A stretch of DNA of 64,000 nucleotides from JAJCYL01 sp965206015 (GCA_965206015.1 CBDBIW010000004.1:186001-250000), one strand, 5' to 3'. Positions 25,091 through 35,250 are shown, numbered from the stretch's first letter. The notes: generated by a model from the letters alone, not told the origin. Numbers and translations are program-made.

Positions 25091-26263
25091 ATGGGCCTGA
25101 AAAAGATTCTTTCACTACGCTACCTACTTGTTTACTTTTTGGTAAGCCTGGCTTCTTGCAAACTCGGAGAGCTGGAGTTTGACGGGTTGGAAACGCCCGT
25201 TTATGAAGCTCAGATTTCAGTTGCCATAGCTGAATCCAGTTATTCATTAAATGAATTAATCCTTGGCGTAAAGGACACAAGCCTGACTATCAGTGAAGCT
25301 GTGGACGGACAACTTTCGATTACTTATGAGGATAGTGCCGAATTCGTTTTTGAAGGATCCGACCTTTTGATACTATTGGCAGACCCATCCCTTCAACAAG
25401 AAGTTACCCTTCAACAAAAGACCATTCCACTCCAGTTTTTCAATGAATTTGAATCTGGCGAAGTCATATTTGAAGAGCCTCGAATAACCTATACGGTAGA
25501 TAATTATTACGGTGTACCGATTGGTATTCTTTTAGATAATATTCATTCTGTAAGAAAAGATTCCGCAAGCACAACCAGGCATACACTGACTGGCGGTATA
25601 ACAGAGACCCCAGGGGTAATTGCAGCAACTCCTGCTGAAGATATAGGTATTAACCCTACTACCACAAGCATCTCTATTACAACTGATAATTCGTCCTTAC
25701 CGGAACTTTTTAGTTTTCTTCCCTTGTCCATAAACAATTCGATTAAGGGTTTGGTAAATCCCAATAGTGAAGCAATCACAGGGAATGTAGTTGGAGATAA
25801 TGGTCGTTTATCAATTAAGACAAAGGTGGAATTACCTTTACGAGCTGTAGTTGACAGTCTTGTCACAATAATAGATTTTGACATGAATATGGGTCTATCC
25901 TTTGGAGAGGCAGATAGTGTCACACTCAGAATAGTAACTCTTAATAGCACACCCCTCGACGGTCACCTCATTATGGAGTTCTATACGATGGATTCAGTCA
26001 AGGTCTATGATGTCCCTCAAAGTATGGCTTTTAAATCAGCCACTGTGGGCATTCGAAAAAGAACCCTCGATCCAGTACAATTTATCGACGATATTCCTCT
26101 GGACTCAGTGGGAGTAGCAGCTTTAGCTGAAACTGCATATATCAATGCATTTGTGACATTGAATTCATTCAAATTAGATTCGAGAGATGTGGTGTCATTC
26201 TTCTCCAGTTATGGTTTAGACATTATTGTAACCGCAATTTTCAAAATAGAAGAAGAGTTTTAG
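25091..26263 (+). CDS. Large predicted lipoprotein, unknown function
   Basis: 390 residues. The signal is MGLKKILSLRYLLVYFLVSLASC, with Cys23 as the lipidation site. The rest is rich in beta strands and Thr/Ser, with no recognised domain. Its TAG stop shares a base with the GTG start of the DUF5723 gene (26263), so the two are coupled and probably act together at the outer membrane. Confidence 0.8.
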   Translation: MGLKKILSLRYLLVYFLVSLASCKLGELEFDGLETPVYEAQISVAIAESSYSLNELILGVKDTSLTISEAVDGQLSITYEDSAEFVFEGSDLLILLADPSLQQEVTLQQKTIPLQFFNEFESGEVIFEEPRITYTVDNYYGVPIGILLDNIHSVRKDSASTTRHTLTGGITETPGVIAATPAEDIGINPTTTSISITTDNSSLPELFSFLPLSINNSIKGLVNPNSEAITGNVVGDNGRLSIKTKVELPLRAVVDSLVTIIDFDMNMGLSFGEADSVTLRIVTLNSTPLDGHLIMEFYTMDSVKVYDVPQSMAFKSATVGIRKRTLDPVQFIDDIPLDSVGVAALAETAYINAFVTLNSFKLDSRDVVSFFSSYGLDIIVTAIFKIEEEF

Positions 26264-27879
26264 TGCGAAACATCTCCATCATAGTGCTTTTTACAATCTG
26301 TTTTGCCTCCAGTAAGCTTTGGAGTCAATCATTGGCACTTTATAATTTACGAAACGACATCGCTCAAAATGCCAGATTTAACGCAGCGTTTATTCCCGAA
26401 GGTAAAACGGTCATAGGTCTGCCTGTAATTTCAGGTATTTCAGTTGGTCTAAATGGTGCTACTAACTACAATAACCTTATCTCCAGCAATTCAGAAGGAC
26501 AATTAATTGTCGATTTCGATAAGATGGTTGATGACCTCGATGAGAAAAGTTTCTATCATGTGAATGCTACCCTAGGAGATTTATACCTGGGATTCAAAAT
26601 GCAGAATGCATTCGTTTCATTCTTCATCAATGAAAGGGTGGAGATCAACGCATTCACTCCTCAAAGTCTCCTTGAGTTTGCCTGGCAGGGTAATAACGAA
26701 TTCGGAGGTCGATTTTACGATTTCGAAAAGTTTGGGGTCGATTTTAAATATTATCGCGAAATAGGTGTTGGATACGCAAAGCCAATAAATAATCAATTAA
26801 GAGTTGGAGGTCGGTTAAAACTGATTCAGGGAATTATTGCGGGTCGAACCGATAGGGGCTTCAACACCAGAATCAGAAATAGAGCGAACACTTTCTTAAT
26901 CGACTTCGAAGCCAATAACGCCAGATATGACATGTCAGGCAAAAATACGATAGAGAATGGCAGCCATCTCATTAATAACCCCAGTAAGGGGGTTGCTTTA
27001 GATCTTGGCCTTGCCTATCAGTTAAGTGACCTGGCCTATTTGTCTTTTGGTCTAAATGACGTTGGCTTTATTGGCTGGAAAGCTGATCCTGAAAATTTTG
27101 TTTTAAGAAATACTGATTTTGAATGGAGGGGTATTGAACTTCAAACAATAGAAGATCTTGGCGAGCAGGTTAAGGACTCCTTAAAAAGTAAATTTGCCAT
27201 AGATGAAACCAAAGAAAGTTTTACCACTGGATTAAATACCCGTAGTTACATTTCAATGTTCTTCCATCCGACTTACCAAGATGTTGTGTCAGTAACGCTG
27301 GCAAACCGTTTCGTGAACGGCAGACTCCTGGCCACATTCGGCACAGGAATTAGCCACCATTTTGGCAAAATATTTACTGCGGGAGCTACTGGTTCACTAA
27401 CTACACAGCAGGGTTTTGATTTAGGCACTGCTATGTTGGCAAATTTGGGTCCTGTACAGTTGTATATGGCCTATGATCACCTTCTGGGGCTAACCAATGT
27501 GACCAAAGTTGATGCTTTTCAATTCGATTTTGGTTTGAACCTGGTTTTTGGCAGGGAGAAGGTTGGCAAGAGCAGTAAAGACCCTCGTCAAGAAATCATT
27601 GAACGTAATAATGCCGCAAGCCCGGATTTCCCGGCAAGTAAAGGTGGTTATACACCGGTGATTAGAGAAGAAGGTATCTACCAGATCATTAAAAAAAAGA
27701 AGGAGCCAGAATTAACTAAGAGCCAACCGACTAATGAGGATTTTAACAAAGGTGCTGATTACCAAAAGAGAATGAAGCCAATGAAACAAAAACGGAGAAA
27801 GAATGACTTCAATAAACGGTCAGATGAAAGGGGAATAGAGCAGTACCTTTTCTGGAACAGATGGTTTAACAAGAATTAA
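26263..27879 (+). CDS. DUF5723 family outer-membrane protein
   Basis: 538 residues. GTG start, Sec signal RNISIIVLFTICFASSKLWS, then NLRNDIAQNARFNAAFIPEG and PVISGISVGLNGATNYNNL, the hallmark opening of DUF5723 proteins (PorP-like long beta barrels). The tail after about 440 is Lys/Arg-rich and low complexity (RMKPMKQKRRKN). Ends convergent with the KdsC-like gene, overlapping by 4 bases. Confidence 0.85.
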   Translation: MRNISIIVLFTICFASSKLWSQSLALYNLRNDIAQNARFNAAFIPEGKTVIGLPVISGISVGLNGATNYNNLISSNSEGQLIVDFDKMVDDLDEKSFYHVNATLGDLYLGFKMQNAFVSFFINERVEINAFTPQSLLEFAWQGNNEFGGRFYDFEKFGVDFKYYREIGVGYAKPINNQLRVGGRLKLIQGIIAGRTDRGFNTRIRNRANTFLIDFEANNARYDMSGKNTIENGSHLINNPSKGVALDLGLAYQLSDLAYLSFGLNDVGFIGWKADPENFVLRNTDFEWRGIELQTIEDLGEQVKDSLKSKFAIDETKESFTTGLNTRSYISMFFHPTYQDVVSVTLANRFVNGRLLATFGTGISHHFGKIFTAGATGSLTTQQGFDLGTAMLANLGPVQLYMAYDHLLGLTNVTKVDAFQFDFGLNLVFGREKVGKSSKDPRQEIIERNNAASPDFPASKGGYTPVIREEGIYQIIKKKKEPELTKSQPTNEDFNKGADYQKRMKPMKQKRRKNDFNKRSDERGIEQYLFWNRWFNKN

Positions 27880-28358
27880 ACTTCAAGAAAGAAGCGATCT
27901 AAAAATTCTCTGACACAACCGTCACCACCATTTTTAGTCAGCACAAGATCACAAGCATTTATCACTCGGAGCATAGAATCAGCGGGACAGGCTGAAAGCC
28001 CAACGGCATCAATAATATCCATATCATTTACATCGTCTCCCAAATAAGCGATTTGATCAAGTCGTAAGTTTAACCCTTCACACCACTCATTCAAAACGTC
28101 CAGTTTGGCTGCATCTCCAATATAGATTTTTTCAATGCCCATCATTTCAGCCCTCTTCAATATCATGCCACTGGACATGCTGTGACTGATGATACCTACC
28201 ATAACTCCTTTGTTGATGGTTCTCCTTACACCAAGACCGTCCTTAGCATTGAACTTCTTGAATTGCTCCCCGGATTCAAGGATGTAGATGCCTCCATCGG
28301 TCAAGGTTCCGTCAACATCCAGTATTACTAATTTAATTTTAGATGCATCAATGCTCAT
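27876..28358 (-). CDS. KdsC-like HAD phosphatase
   Basis: 160 residues, a type C0 HAD hydrolase without cap. The nucleophile motif is LDVDGTLTDGG with Asp14 and Asp16, and the distal motif is YLGDDVNDMDII. The family removes phosphate from KDO 8-phosphate for lipopolysaccharide, though some members act on other sugar phosphates. Its start shares the last base (28358) with the stop of the upstream DAHP synthase gene, indicating one operon. Confidence 0.85.
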   Translation of the reverse strand: MSIDASKIKLVILDVDGTLTDGGIYILESGEQFKKFNAKDGLGVRRTINKGVMVGIISHSMSSGMILKRAEMMGIEKIYIGDAAKLDVLNEWCEGLNLRLDQIAYLGDDVNDMDIIDAVGLSACPADSMLRVINACDLVLTKNGGDGCVREFLDRFFLEV

Positions 28359-29368
28359 TAGATAATATTACGGCCCACTGCTTCAGCTATTGCAGGCAAA
28401 GTTTGATATAAATTCCGGAACGTTTCAAAATCAAGTTGTTGAGAGGCATCCGACAGTGCTTTTTCAGGTGTTGGGTGACTTTCAATTAGTAATCCATCTA
28501 TACCCATGGCAACACACGCCCTTGTAAGGTCCGGTACTCCATAGGCATAACCCATTGCATGACTCGGATCAAGAAAAACAGGGAGATTAATGTGCTCCTT
28601 CAAGTACGCAACTCCACAAAGGTCCAATGTAAATCTAGTTTTGGTCTCAAAAGTTCTGATTCCCCGCTCACAAAGAATCACCTGATTGTTGCCCAACGAC
28701 AAAATGAATTCTGCTGCTTGAACGAATTCTTGCAAGGTTGTACCGAAACCCCTCTTTAGTAGAATGGGCTTTCTGGACTGCCCGCATTTACGCAAGATTC
28801 CTTGGTCGTACATTGCCTTCGCACCAATCTGCAAGATATCTACAGCTTCAATGACCTCATCAATATGTGATGCATCCCGAACCTCTGATATTATTTTAAG
28901 TCCATATTTTTTCCCAACTTCTACCAATAACTCTATACCTTCTGTCCCCATTCCCTGAAAGGAGTATGGTGAGGTTCGCGGTTTAAAACAACCGGCTCTC
29001 AAGGCAGAAATGCCAAGGGATTTGTTGAATTGTGCACATTCTTCTATTTGTTCTTTTGATTCGATAGAGCATGGCCCAGTTATCACCAAAGTATTGTCGC
29101 ATCTTCCTCCAATGATCAAATCACCAATTAAGATTGTTCTGGTCTCGCTCAGATAATCCCGACTGGCCAGTTGAATATCGGAATCAAATGAGAAGAACTG
29201 ATCCACTTCGCCCTCAATTGTTTGGGGTAAAGTCTTGTTTTTGGCGGAATTGATAAGGATGTGTTTATTCGCTTCATTGAAATAAATGGCATCAATTGAT
29301 TTTGCCAGTTTTTTCACTCTCCTCTCGTCAATCCCTTTCTTTAAATGAATAACCATCCTATTAGTCAA
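28358..29368 (-). CDS. aroF: 3-deoxy-7-phosphoheptulonate synthase, class I-beta
   Basis: 336 residues. N-terminal ferredoxin-like extension (about 1-70) and the catalytic barrel with GPCSIES (metal/PEP site), RAGCFKPRTSPYSFQG and ILCERGIRTFE, ending in DPSHAMGY. This is the DAHP synthase/KDO8P synthase class I-beta fold; the extension and RTSPYSFQG point to DAHP synthase (first shikimate step). The gene symbol is by family, not proven by paralog comparison. Confidence 0.88.
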   Translation of the reverse strand: MTNRMVIHLKKGIDERRVKKLAKSIDAIYFNEANKHILINSAKNKTLPQTIEGEVDQFFSFDSDIQLASRDYLSETRTILIGDLIIGGRCDNTLVITGPCSIESKEQIEECAQFNKSLGISALRAGCFKPRTSPYSFQGMGTEGIELLVEVGKKYGLKIISEVRDASHIDEVIEAVDILQIGAKAMYDQGILRKCGQSRKPILLKRGFGTTLQEFVQAAEFILSLGNNQVILCERGIRTFETKTRFTLDLCGVAYLKEHINLPVFLDPSHAMGYAYGVPDLTRACVAMGIDGLLIESHPTPEKALSDASQQLDFETFRNLYQTLPAIAEAVGRNII

Positions 29369-29541
29369 TCCTTAGTTCAATGCGGCAAAGAGAAGAATAA
29401 TTGTGCAGTAAATCCAATGAAGTCCGCTAAAAAGAAATAGTCAGCATCGAGGCATTTATGATCAAACTTTTAAACTAAACGTCAGTCCACTTTTTTAGCC
29501 CGAACTAAATTTTCTAATTTGCTTGTCAAGCACCTTTAAAG

Positions 29542-30357
29542 ATGTCTATACATAGTAATATCAAGAGGATCACTACTCATCAGTTGAAGGAAATGAAAGG
29601 TCGTGGCGAGAAAATCGCCATGCTGACGGCATATGATTATTCGATGGCTAGTATTGTCGATTCGGCAGGAATTGATGTCATCCTGGTGGGAGACTCTGCT
29701 TCTAATGTAATGGCAGGACACGAAACAACTCTCCCCATAACACTGGACCAAATGATTTATCATGGCTCTTCGGTCGTAAAAGCAATCCGGCGAGCATTAG
29801 TTATAGTAGATATTCCTTTTGGCAGCTACCAGGGAAGTTCACACGAGGCACTTAAATCAGCGATTCGTATTATGAAAGAATCGGGAGCTCATGGGGTGAA
29901 AATGGAAGGGGGTGAAGAGGTTAAAGAATCTGTTGACCGAGTGCTGAGTGCAGGTGTACCAGTTATGGGTCATCTGGGCCTAACTCCTCAGTCCATTTAT
30001 AAGTTCGGAACCTACACTGTACGTGCAAGAGAAGAAGAAGAAGCTGAAAAACTCATCTCAGATGCAAAACTTCTGGAGGAACGTGGCTGCTTTGGTATTG
30101 TCCTGGAAAAGATTCCTGCCAAGCTAGCCAAAATTGTATCTGAAAAAATCTCTGTCCCAACTATTGGCATTGGTGCAGGCCCACACGTTGACGGTCAGGT
30201 ACTGGTTCTTCATGATATGTTGGGTATTACTGAGGAATTCAAACCTAGATTCCTACGGGTCTATGCAGATATTGCAACGGAAATGAATAAAGCAGTGACC
30301 AACTACGTCAAGGACGTAAAAGACGGCAGCTTTCCAACTGATAAAGAGAGTTACTAG
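29542..30357 (+). CDS. panB: 3-methyl-2-oxobutanoate hydroxymethyltransferase
   Basis: 271 residues. Starts ATG 29542. Key blocks: MLTAYDYSMASIVDSAGIDV, VGDSASNVMAGHETTLPI, GAHGVKMEGG, GHLGLTPQS and GIGAGPHVDGQVLV. It makes ketopantoate for pantothenate and CoA. coaBC, a later CoA step, is near 62 kb. Normal length. Confidence 0.97.
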   Translation: MSIHSNIKRITTHQLKEMKGRGEKIAMLTAYDYSMASIVDSAGIDVILVGDSASNVMAGHETTLPITLDQMIYHGSSVVKAIRRALVIVDIPFGSYQGSSHEALKSAIRIMKESGAHGVKMEGGEEVKESVDRVLSAGVPVMGHLGLTPQSIYKFGTYTVRAREEEEAEKLISDAKLLEERGCFGIVLEKIPAKLAKIVSEKISVPTIGIGAGPHVDGQVLVLHDMLGITEEFKPRFLRVYADIATEMNKAVTNYVKDVKDGSFPTDKESY

Positions 30358-30377
30358 TCTAATAGGACTAAAGTTGA

Positions 30378-30642
30378 GGTAGTGTAAATTAAACTCTGTC
30401 TGCTGAATCATCCCTTTGGAAGGGCATGCCTCTCCAAAGGGGGCATCCATTGCTGTCTCAAGTGCTGATTCCAAAAACTGTTTTGGCATTGGAGCAAATG
30501 CTCCCTTTTCCGAATAAGGATTTGCCTGATCTGAATTGCTTCAGAGCCTTGCCCTGTAATTGATCTACTTCTTCCTGTCTCATTTTATCCAGGTTATAAT
30601 GTCCTTAATTTTTAACTTGGACAGAATTTAATTTACACTACC
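30378..30642 (-). mobile_element. 265-bp IS256-derived non-autonomous element
   Basis: Ends are GGTAGTGTAAATTAAACTCT (30378 on) and the inverse of GGTAGTGTAAATTAAATTCT (ending 30642): about 23 bp with one mismatch. Inside, on the minus strand from 30582, MRQEEVDQLQGKALKQFRSG and, after a frame change, GAFAPMPKQFLESALETAMD are the N-terminus of an IS256-type transposase; the catalytic part is deleted. A MITE-like derivative. No clear direct repeat flanks it. Between 30643 and 30758 no gene is seen. Confidence 0.8.
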
Positions 30643-30758
30643 GGTTTTATTTAAAGAAAACTTATCGTAAAGGATTCTAAGCGTAGTTTCAGAGTTTCGT
30701 TCGTAATACCAAAGTGTGTGATCCAAATCAAAAAAAGGTGACTATATTTTTTCAAAAG

Positions 30759-31142
30759 CTATTTTCGCCAAGAGCGTGTTTCTATTTTCTTAGTTGCCAA
30801 TTCACGATTGGATAGCAATATATCGTAAGTTTCTTGATCCTGTATGAGAACTGAATCCTTATTCAGATAACTAAAAGTTTGTGTGACTATATCAAAAACC
30901 TCGTCTTTCAGGAAATAAAATATCCACTGATCAACCTTTCTGGAATTTACCAAACCGGCATTTTTCAAATAATTAACGTGCCGTGAGGTTTTGGTTTGAG
31001 TAAATCCCAATATCTGTTCAAGGTCAGATATGCATAATTCCTTATTTTTGTAAAGTAAGAATAAAATGCGAATTCTTGCCTCATCTGAAAATGATTTGAA
31101 AATCTGGGAACCAAAAGAAAGGCTAAAGTTTTTTAATCTCAT
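30759..31142 (-). CDS. ArsR family winged-helix regulator
   Basis: 127 residues. Winged helix at about 15-85: IRILFLLYKNKELCISDLEQ, with recognition helix TQTKTSRHVNYLKNAGLV and wing SRKVDQWIFYFL. It lacks the two-cysteine ELCVC metal site of arsenite sensors (only Cys36 remains), so the signal is unknown. Divergent from the following lipid-free secreted protein gene by 157 bases. Confidence 0.9.
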   Translation of the reverse strand: MRLKNFSLSFGSQIFKSFSDEARIRILFLLYKNKELCISDLEQILGFTQTKTSRHVNYLKNAGLVNSRKVDQWIFYFLKDEVFDIVTQTFSYLNKDSVLIQDQETYDILLSNRELATKKIETRSWRK

Positions 31143-31299
31143 GACACCTATTTATTTGATTCATACAACACAAAAGTGCTCAATTGCATTAAATTAATTG
31201 CATTAAAGGAGTACGGCTCGGACAATTTGATAGGAAAATACACTTACTTTTGCATAATAATTTCCAACCCAATTTAAATAACTTTTAAAACACCGTATT

Positions 31300-31950
31300 T
31301 TGTTCACAACGTTTAAGGGACTTATTCTGACGTTTTTACTTATTGTCACCCCGGGCCTTGTTAGTAAAGTATGGTCTCAAGACCAAGGTAGAGTGATGCA
31401 ACTCTCGGGTATTGTGTTGGGTGAGGATAGCATTAGTGGGGTTCCTGGTGTTCATATTTATGTGCCAAAGGCTGGAAGAGGGACAACGTCGAATATCTAT
31501 GGATATTTCTCCCTGCCTGTCCTGGAAGGGGATAGCCTCGTTGTTAGTGCAGTTAGCTATAGGAAACAAAACTTCATTGTCCCTCGAAATAGAGATGCGG
31601 AGAGCTTTACATTGGTTATCGAATTAGAATCCGATACGACTTATTTACCAGGGATTGAAATTTTTCCCTGGCCGACAGAATACATGTTTAAAGAGGCTAT
31701 TATAGCCCTTGCATTACCGGACCAGCAACGCTACAATAATATGGGTGATAATTTAAGCCCTGAGGTGCTGGCACAAATGTATTGGAACTTACCTATGGAC
31801 GGAAGTATGAATCACAGATATTTTGTGGATCAGCAATTTGCCGCTTCTGCTAATCGATTCATGTATCCAACGCTTTCACTTCTAAACCCGGCCGCGTGGG
31901 CGCAGTTGATTAAATCAATAAAAAAAGGAGATTTCAAAAAGGACCAATAA
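31300..31950 (+). CDS. Secreted protein with CarboxypepD_reg-like domain
   Basis: 216 residues from TTG 31300; MFTTFKGLILTFLLIVTPGL is a Sec signal ending near KVWSQ. A CarboxypepD_reg-like beta domain covers about 30-105 (LSGIVLGEDSISGVPGVHIY, GRGTTSNIYGYFSLPV). The rest has no recognised fold. Such proteins often bind or scaffold at the outer membrane. No ATG near the signal would give a better start. Confidence 0.8.
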   Translation: MFTTFKGLILTFLLIVTPGLVSKVWSQDQGRVMQLSGIVLGEDSISGVPGVHIYVPKAGRGTTSNIYGYFSLPVLEGDSLVVSAVSYRKQNFIVPRNRDAESFTLVIELESDTTYLPGIEIFPWPTEYMFKEAIIALALPDQQRYNNMGDNLSPEVLAQMYWNLPMDGSMNHRYFVDQQFAASANRFMYPTLSLLNPAAWAQLIKSIKKGDFKKDQ

Positions 31951-32190
31951 TTAAGCGATCTCTCCCAAAGAGTATTCCTTCATGCCGAATAGGGCAGCAT
32001 TTGCCAATATGATTCCCTTTTCAATTCGCAATAGTCCCATACTCTCCATTCGAATTAAATCGTACTTATCTTCAATACTCAGGGAATGGATATAAAAATG
32101 ATCTTTAGATAGAGATTCATTTGACAATAATTCCAAGATTACGGTGTGTAAACCTTTTGAGTAGCTAATAATTGATCTATTTATACACAT
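31951..32190 (-). CDS. Small hypothetical protein
   Basis: 79 residues from ATG 32190 (MCINRSIISYSKGLHTVILE); an ATG at 32208 would add six residues. Its stop abuts the stop of the preceding gene. Sequence: LLSNESLSKDHFYIHSLSIE and an alternating tail MGLLRIEKGIILANAAL. No domain recognised; could be a small regulatory protein. Codon use looks coding, but confidence is moderate. Confidence 0.5.
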   Translation of the reverse strand: MCINRSIISYSKGLHTVILELLSNESLSKDHFYIHSLSIEDKYDLIRMESMGLLRIEKGIILANAALFGMKEYSLGEIA

Positions 32191-32293
32191 GAAAACCAAG
32201 AAGTACAAATAAATAGTTGAATACTTTAGCAGTAGTTGACTTAAGTCAAATTAAGTAATGACTTAGGTCATAAATCTCCAATTTTAACTCATT

Positions 32294-33292
32294 TTAATTG
32301 TCAGGGGTAAGGGCCACATATTCACCAAGATGACCTTTGTCACCAACAGCTACGATAATGAATTGCTTACCGGATAAGTCATGGGTAGACCCGTTTGATT
32401 AGCTGGTAATTCAATTTCAGCTAATAGATCTCCGGTGGCTTTGTCATGAGTTCTGAAGATATTACCTTCTCCACCCGCTCAGGAGTGAAATCGATTAAAT
32501 CATCTTCGATGACTCCCTGTCTGTCAAAAGGAGCGGGCTTTGGAGGAAAAGGCTGCGTAGGTGATGACTTTTCTCCAGAAACATCGCCTGGAGATAATTT
32601 AACTTCTTCAATTGGCCTAATAGGATCACCGGTTACACGATCAAAGACAAAAGTGAATGCTTGTTTCATAACTTGTGCTACGGCCTTTATTTCTTTGCCA
32701 TATACATTAATATCAACAAGTACTGGTGGAGTTGGAAGGTCATAGTTCCAGAGATTGTGATGAACTATTTGATAATGCCAGGCGCGTTCGGCTGTTTTCT
32801 TGACGGAGGAGCAAGCCCGGAAGGAAAACATGACCTGACTATGATTACATCATTGACTATTGTTGGAGGTGAGGTTGATCCAATCCTGGCTGTTAGCGGG
32901 TCGACATGATTTCCCAATCCTGCTTTTAAATCGACAATCCCCTTTCCCCAAAATTGAGAAACAGGCTGGCCGGTTTTGGCATCCAGAGAAACAAGTTGAT
33001 AACCCGGAATGATGTATGCTACCCTGTCAGAATTGCCATCTGGAGATTTCCAATAGGACACTCCCCTTCCTGAATTTTGTCTAGGAACATATCCTGTTCT
33101 TTCCCCTTCATCGAGTCTGTAGGTCCAAATAGTTTCTCTGGTTAATCCATTTATCGCCACAACTGTTCTTCTTATTCCGGCGGTGGCATAAAGAATTCCA
33201 TTAACCATCAAAGGGGTCGTTTTCATGTAAAATTCTGGTCCTGGACCAAAATTATCAGACTTCCATCGCCAGGCTATCTCGAGATTCAGCAT
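32294..33292 (-). pseudogene. PQQ-dependent dehydrogenase C-terminal remnant
   Basis: Pieces in at least three frames: LEIAWRWKSDNFGPGPEFYM, GIRRTVVAINGLTRETIWTY, SGRGVSYWKSPDG, GIVDLKAGLGNHVDP, SSPPTIVNDVIIV, HNLWNYDLPTPPVLVDI and finally FIIVAVGDKGHLGEYVALTP ending in a TAA at 32294. These are the beta-propeller repeats of membrane-type quinoprotein dehydrogenases. The N-terminal half is missing. No upstream gene is seen to 33453. Confidence 0.85.
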
Positions 33293-33453
33293 AAACTTGA
33301 TTGATTCGATATTTCCTGAAAAACTGATTGTTGATGGTAAGAATTATCGAACCACAAAGTTAAACAGCTTTATTTCGCTAATAACTTCTAAATCAAGAGC
33401 TTATGACGGAACAGAAAAAAGAAAAACTGTCATTACTGACAGCTCGTCTAATT

Positions 33454-33530
33454 TGGCTCCCCTTCTTGGACTCGAACCAAGGACCTACTGATTAACAGTC
33501 AGCCGCTCTAACCAGCTGAGCTAAAGGGGA
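33454..33530 (-). tRNA. tRNA-Asn (GTT)
   Basis: Reverse complement folds into a standard cloverleaf: acceptor TCCCCTT with AAGGGGA, D arm AGCTCAGCTGGTTAGAGC, anticodon loop CTGTTAA (anticodon GTT), T arm CTTGG-TTCGAGT-CCAAG. Discriminator G, and CCA is encoded. Confidence 0.97.
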
Positions 33531-33624
33531 AGAACATCCGTTCATGAAAAACGGAGTGTAATGTTAGTAGGATGACACATATTCTGCAATAGAATTCAGC
33601 CAATAATTAACATCAGGGTTGACA

Positions 33625-35016
33625 TTATTCTGTATTGGCATAGCGGGCAGCAATTCTGGAAAGCTCAGCATCCAAAAAATTCCGATCTAACCAGCGACCT
33701 CTGACCATTACACCTTGTATTTGCCTCATATTGGATATATCATCCAGTGGATTCGAATCCAATAAAATTAAGTCTGCCACTGTGCCTTCACTTACCTCGC
33801 CAAAACTACCCTCCTGTCCAAAGAATTTAGCCACATTCACAGTACCGGCTTTTAGAACGTCGTAAGGCTTCAAGCCCGAATCTGCCATACCTCGCATTTC
33901 ATGCTGAATGGAAAAGCCTGGAACGTTGAAGACCTGTGGGGCATCCGAGCCCAGTAACAATCCATGTCCGCCATCATTTAAAGCTTTTATCAACTTCTGC
34001 CTTATTGAATTAAATTTCTCATAGCTGTCCACATTAAAATAGTCATTGCTCAGGAAATTCTTTTTATTATTCTTCCAGGTATCCACTGTGGATTTAGACA
34101 TGTACTTCATCTCTGGTTCTGCCCCAAGGGCTTCGGGATCATCGGGGGAAGCCCACCTGTCAAATAGACTTTGAGTTGGCACTACCCACACTTTATGCTC
34201 TACAGTCATTTTGACTAATTCTGCAATTAGACGTTCATCTCCAATCTGGGCTGAGTTAAATCCAAAGAATCCGTTTTCCTCAAAACTCAATTTTTTTCCG
34301 GAAGGGACCAGTCCTTCTATAAAACCGTCAACGTGGTCTACAGAGCCGTATTTAGATTCAATAGCATGCCTAATGCCCACATCATAGGGCACATGTCCGC
34401 TAAAACCAATTCCAACCTCGTTAGCGGTGTTAACCATAGCATCAAATACATCCAGCTTTATACCAGGGTGTACTTTCAGGAAATCATAACTGGCCAGCTT
34501 ATGTGCCCTGACCGATGAATCAGCCTTTTCTTTCGTTGGAATTGAATTTCCATTCATGGACGGGCTGGCGGTATAAATTGTTGGACCCAAGACTGTTCCG
34601 GATAAAACCTCCTTTTTCAAGTCTAAGTGACTAGGATGGCCAAGCATCCCTCTTATGGTGGTTATCCCATTGGAGAGGTAAAGAAAAAGAGTCTCTTTCA
34701 CCCTATCGGGTCCAGGTCCTGGCTGTGGAATATGTGCATGCATTTCAGAGATGCCAGGCACTAGAAATTTCCCGTCGCCATCAATAACTGTTGATTTGCT
34801 CCCTTTACTCACCTCTCCTGACGGGGCTACCTTATAAATCTTGCCATTTCTTATAACTACAGATTGACCTTCTATCACGGTCTCAGAAGTCATAGGAATC
34901 ACATTGACATTTTCAAATATTATTTCCTCAACATCTTGTTCCTGAGTAGACGTCTGTTGGCAGGAATAAGTCCAGTATAGGACCATTAATAAACTTATCT
35001 GTGATAGCCTCTTCAT
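33625..35016 (-). CDS. Amidohydrolase family lipoprotein
   Basis: Start chosen at 35016 (MKRLSQISLLMVLYWTYSCQ), a lipoprotein signal with Cys19; the frame is open 39 bases further up. 463 residues. Metal-dependent barrel: EMHAHIPQPGPG (HxH), a Lys in YDFLKVHPG, SGHVPYD, and GSDAPQVFN (metal Asp). Closest to imidazolonepropionase/prolidase-like secreted members; substrate unknown. Located in the cell envelope. Confidence 0.85.
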   Translation of the reverse strand: MKRLSQISLLMVLYWTYSCQQTSTQEQDVEEIIFENVNVIPMTSETVIEGQSVVIRNGKIYKVAPSGEVSKGSKSTVIDGDGKFLVPGISEMHAHIPQPGPGPDRVKETLFLYLSNGITTIRGMLGHPSHLDLKKEVLSGTVLGPTIYTASPSMNGNSIPTKEKADSSVRAHKLASYDFLKVHPGIKLDVFDAMVNTANEVGIGFSGHVPYDVGIRHAIESKYGSVDHVDGFIEGLVPSGKKLSFEENGFFGFNSAQIGDERLIAELVKMTVEHKVWVVPTQSLFDRWASPDDPEALGAEPEMKYMSKSTVDTWKNNKKNFLSNDYFNVDSYEKFNSIRQKLIKALNDGGHGLLLGSDAPQVFNVPGFSIQHEMRGMADSGLKPYDVLKAGTVNVAKFFGQEGSFGEVSEGTVADLILLDSNPLDDISNMRQIQGVMVRGRWLDRNFLDAELSRIAARYANTE

Positions 35017-35073
35017 ATATTTTGATTTTTGATAAAGCAGGTAAAATATCTCCATTACCAGTGAAAAGAAACT

Positions 35074-35099
35074 AAAAAAGCCATGCGAGGTAGCATGGC
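35074..35099 (-). terminator. Terminator of the minus-strand gene upstream
   Basis: On the minus strand GCCATGC, loop TACCTC, GCATGGC, then six T. It ends transcription before the amidohydrolase gene. Confidence 0.8.
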
Positions 35100-35124
35100 A
35101 GGATAAATAAATACTTGTTTGTGA

Positions 35125-35250
35125 TTATTGGATAGGGATCGTGATTTGGGTATCGTCCCATTTCAATAGTAAATCAACTCTATTTATTGAGGTTTCAAAA
35201 TTTAAAGTCAACTGGTCAACAGTTTCTTCCAATTTGTTCTGATAGCTATG
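35125..35250 (-). pseudogene. DUF2911-like C-terminal remnant
   Basis: A minus-strand frame reads ETVDQLTLNFETSINRVDLL then LKWDDTQITIPIQ and a TAA at 35125. The pattern (alternating strands and W-x-x-T-x-I-x-I-P-I) resembles the C-terminus of DUF2911 proteins. It overlaps the last codons of the TerB-like frame, so a deletion has joined two genes. Tentative. Confidence 0.4.

Noticed and set aside
32446..32909. Plus-strand ORFs across the PQQ remnant
   Set aside because: The minus-strand propeller motifs explain the sequence better.
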